Assembly: GCA_938044045.1 (NCBI GenBank)
Contig: CALIQN010000105.1
Location: forward strand, 1-5,856
Length of the DNA: 5,856 nt
Reading direction: 5' to 3'
DNA from: an uncultured Peptococcaceae bacterium
GTDB taxonomy: Bacteria; Bacillota; Peptococcia; Peptococcales; Peptococcaceae
Below, piece by piece: positions 5,370-5,856 of this stretch. Both the position numbers and the translations under genes were made by a program. Below the pieces are notes generated by a model. It was not told the DNA's origin and did not search any database. It saw only the letters and a program-made list of their open reading frames with translations. Position 1 is the stretch's first letter, and every line of letters begins with the position of its first letter.

Positions 5370-5633
5370 ATGGATACGAAATATTGTCAATGTTGTGGCA
5401 TGCCTATGGGAGAGGGAACAGAGCTTTATGGTACAAATTCAGATGGAAGCGTAAATGAAGATTATTGTAAGTATTGCTTTGAGAAAGGCGAATTTACTTT
5501 TAAGGGAACAATGGAGGAAATGATTGAGATATGCGTTCCTCATGTAGTCGAAGCCAATAAAGATATGAATGAAGATAGTGCAAGAAAAATGATGATGGAG
5601 TTTTTCCCAACTCTAAAGAGATGGAAGGAGTAA
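5370..5633 (+). CDS. Small zinc-ribbon domain protein
   Basis: An 87-residue protein of the putative zinc-ribbon family (zf-ribbon_2 type). The N-terminus carries CQCCGMPM (7-14) and a second pair CKYC at 33-36, giving the metal-binding set Cys7/Cys9/Cys10 plus Cys33/Cys36. A helical part (EEMIEICVPHV..., about 49-87) with a Met/Glu-rich stretch follows. Family members are often found beside YafY/WYL regulators and stress or GyrI-like genes; their biochemical role is not settled. AAGGAGG (5355-5361), eight bases before the ATG, fixes the start. It is the first gene of an operon: the next gene starts six bases after its stop codon, and its own last codons contain the downstream ribosome binding site. 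Confidence 0.85.
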   Translation: MDTKYCQCCGMPMGEGTELYGTNSDGSVNEDYCKYCFEKGEFTFKGTMEEMIEICVPHVVEANKDMNEDSARKMMMEFFPTLKRWKE

Positions 5634-5639
5634 AAAATT

Positions 5640-5856
5640 ATGCCAAGACCAACGACAAAAAATGATTTAATGATTGCTGCTAAGGAAAACTATGAAAAGT
5701 TAAATTTATTTATCTCAAAGATGACTGAGGAAGAGTTGAATACACCATTTGACTTTTCAAAAGATGAAAAGAAAAAAGAAGCCCACTGGAAAAGAGATAA
5801 GAATCTAAGAGATGTTTTAATCCATCTCTATGAATGGCATCAGCTTATTTTGAATT
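5640..5856 (+). CDS. ClbS/DfsB (DUF1706) four-helix-bundle protein, 3' end cut by window edge
   Basis: The first 72 residues run to the window edge. MPRPTTKNDLMIAA, the HWKRDKNLRDVLIHLYEWH segment (54-72) and the helical heptad-like pattern are characteristic of the ClbS/DfsB family in the DinB-like four-helix-bundle superfamily. ClbS of Escherichia coli protects the producing cell from colibactin by opening its cyclopropane warhead. Most homologues, probably this one too, have unknown substrates. Family length is about 170 residues, so more than half is missing here. The ATG at 5640 follows AAGGAG (5625-5630), nine bases upstream and inside the end of the zinc-ribbon gene, so the two genes are tightly coupled. 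Expression should follow the WYL-linked promoter at about 5333. Confidence 0.85.
   Translation, partial: MPRPTTKNDLMIAAKENYEKLNLFISKMTEEELNTPFDFSKDEKKKEAHWKRDKNLRDVLIHLYEWHQLILN

Larger units (their letters stand above)
3086..5856. mobile_element. Likely left part of an ICE or ICE remnant inserted in hsdM
   Basis: HsdM homology stops at 3085 and the following DNA has a different character: more AT-rich, all genes on the plus strand, and a CD1845-family membrane protein typical of conjugative elements. An acetyltransferase, WYL regulator, zinc-ribbon and ClbS-like cargo follow. From memory, hsdM is among the insertion sites reported for serine-recombinase ICEs in streptococci. No integrase, relaxase or conjugation ATPase lies in the window, so this is inferred from the junction and one marker gene. 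The right boundary is outside the window. Confidence 0.55.

Overview
The window looks like the chromosome of a low-GC Gram-positive coccus, most likely a Streptococcus or a close relative. The gene families, strong GGAGG-type ribosome binding sites and AT-rich hairpin-plus-T terminators all point that way. S. suis is possible, but the species cannot be fixed from this sequence alone. There are no rRNA genes, tRNA genes or CRISPR arrays.

Left part (1-2433). A CPBP/CAAX-type membrane protease is encoded on the minus strand, starts with TTG and runs off the left edge. Next, on the plus strand, comes a 123-codon remnant that resembles the middle of a subtype B tannase-like esterase and lacks any recognisable catalytic site. 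An AT-rich spacer with three TAAGTTGCA repeats and a terminator follows. Then comes a complete dimethylargininase (DDAH)-type guanidino hydrolase with its own strong terminator.

Junction (about 2510-3260). A type I restriction-modification methylase subunit (HsdM) starts normally but loses its family sequence inside the AdoMet-binding motif, directly after Asp-Pro-Ala-Met-Gly-Ser. What follows is unrelated: a 16-base palindrome, an unfamiliar 30-codon tail and a 21-bp-stem hairpin. Next is a small membrane protein of the CD1845 family, known from Firmicutes integrative and conjugative elements (ICEs). The simplest reading is that an ICE, or the remains of one, interrupts hsdM, and that its other end lies beyond the right edge.

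Right part (3256-5856). All genes are on the plus strand and look more AT-rich than the left half: the CD1845-family membrane protein, a GNAT acetyltransferase with a terminator, a YafY-type HTH/WYL regulator, a small zinc-ribbon protein, and the start of a ClbS/DfsB (DUF1706) four-helix-bundle protein. The last two are six bases apart and surely co-transcribed. The regulator's promoter and the zinc-ribbon promoter both carry the same palindrome, TGACA-N5-TGTCA, just upstream of a TATAAT box. This suggests the WYL protein controls itself and the zinc-ribbon/ClbS-like operon. Because ClbS-like proteins are known to protect against a DNA-damaging metabolite, the pair may form a small inducible protection cassette. 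That function is inference.
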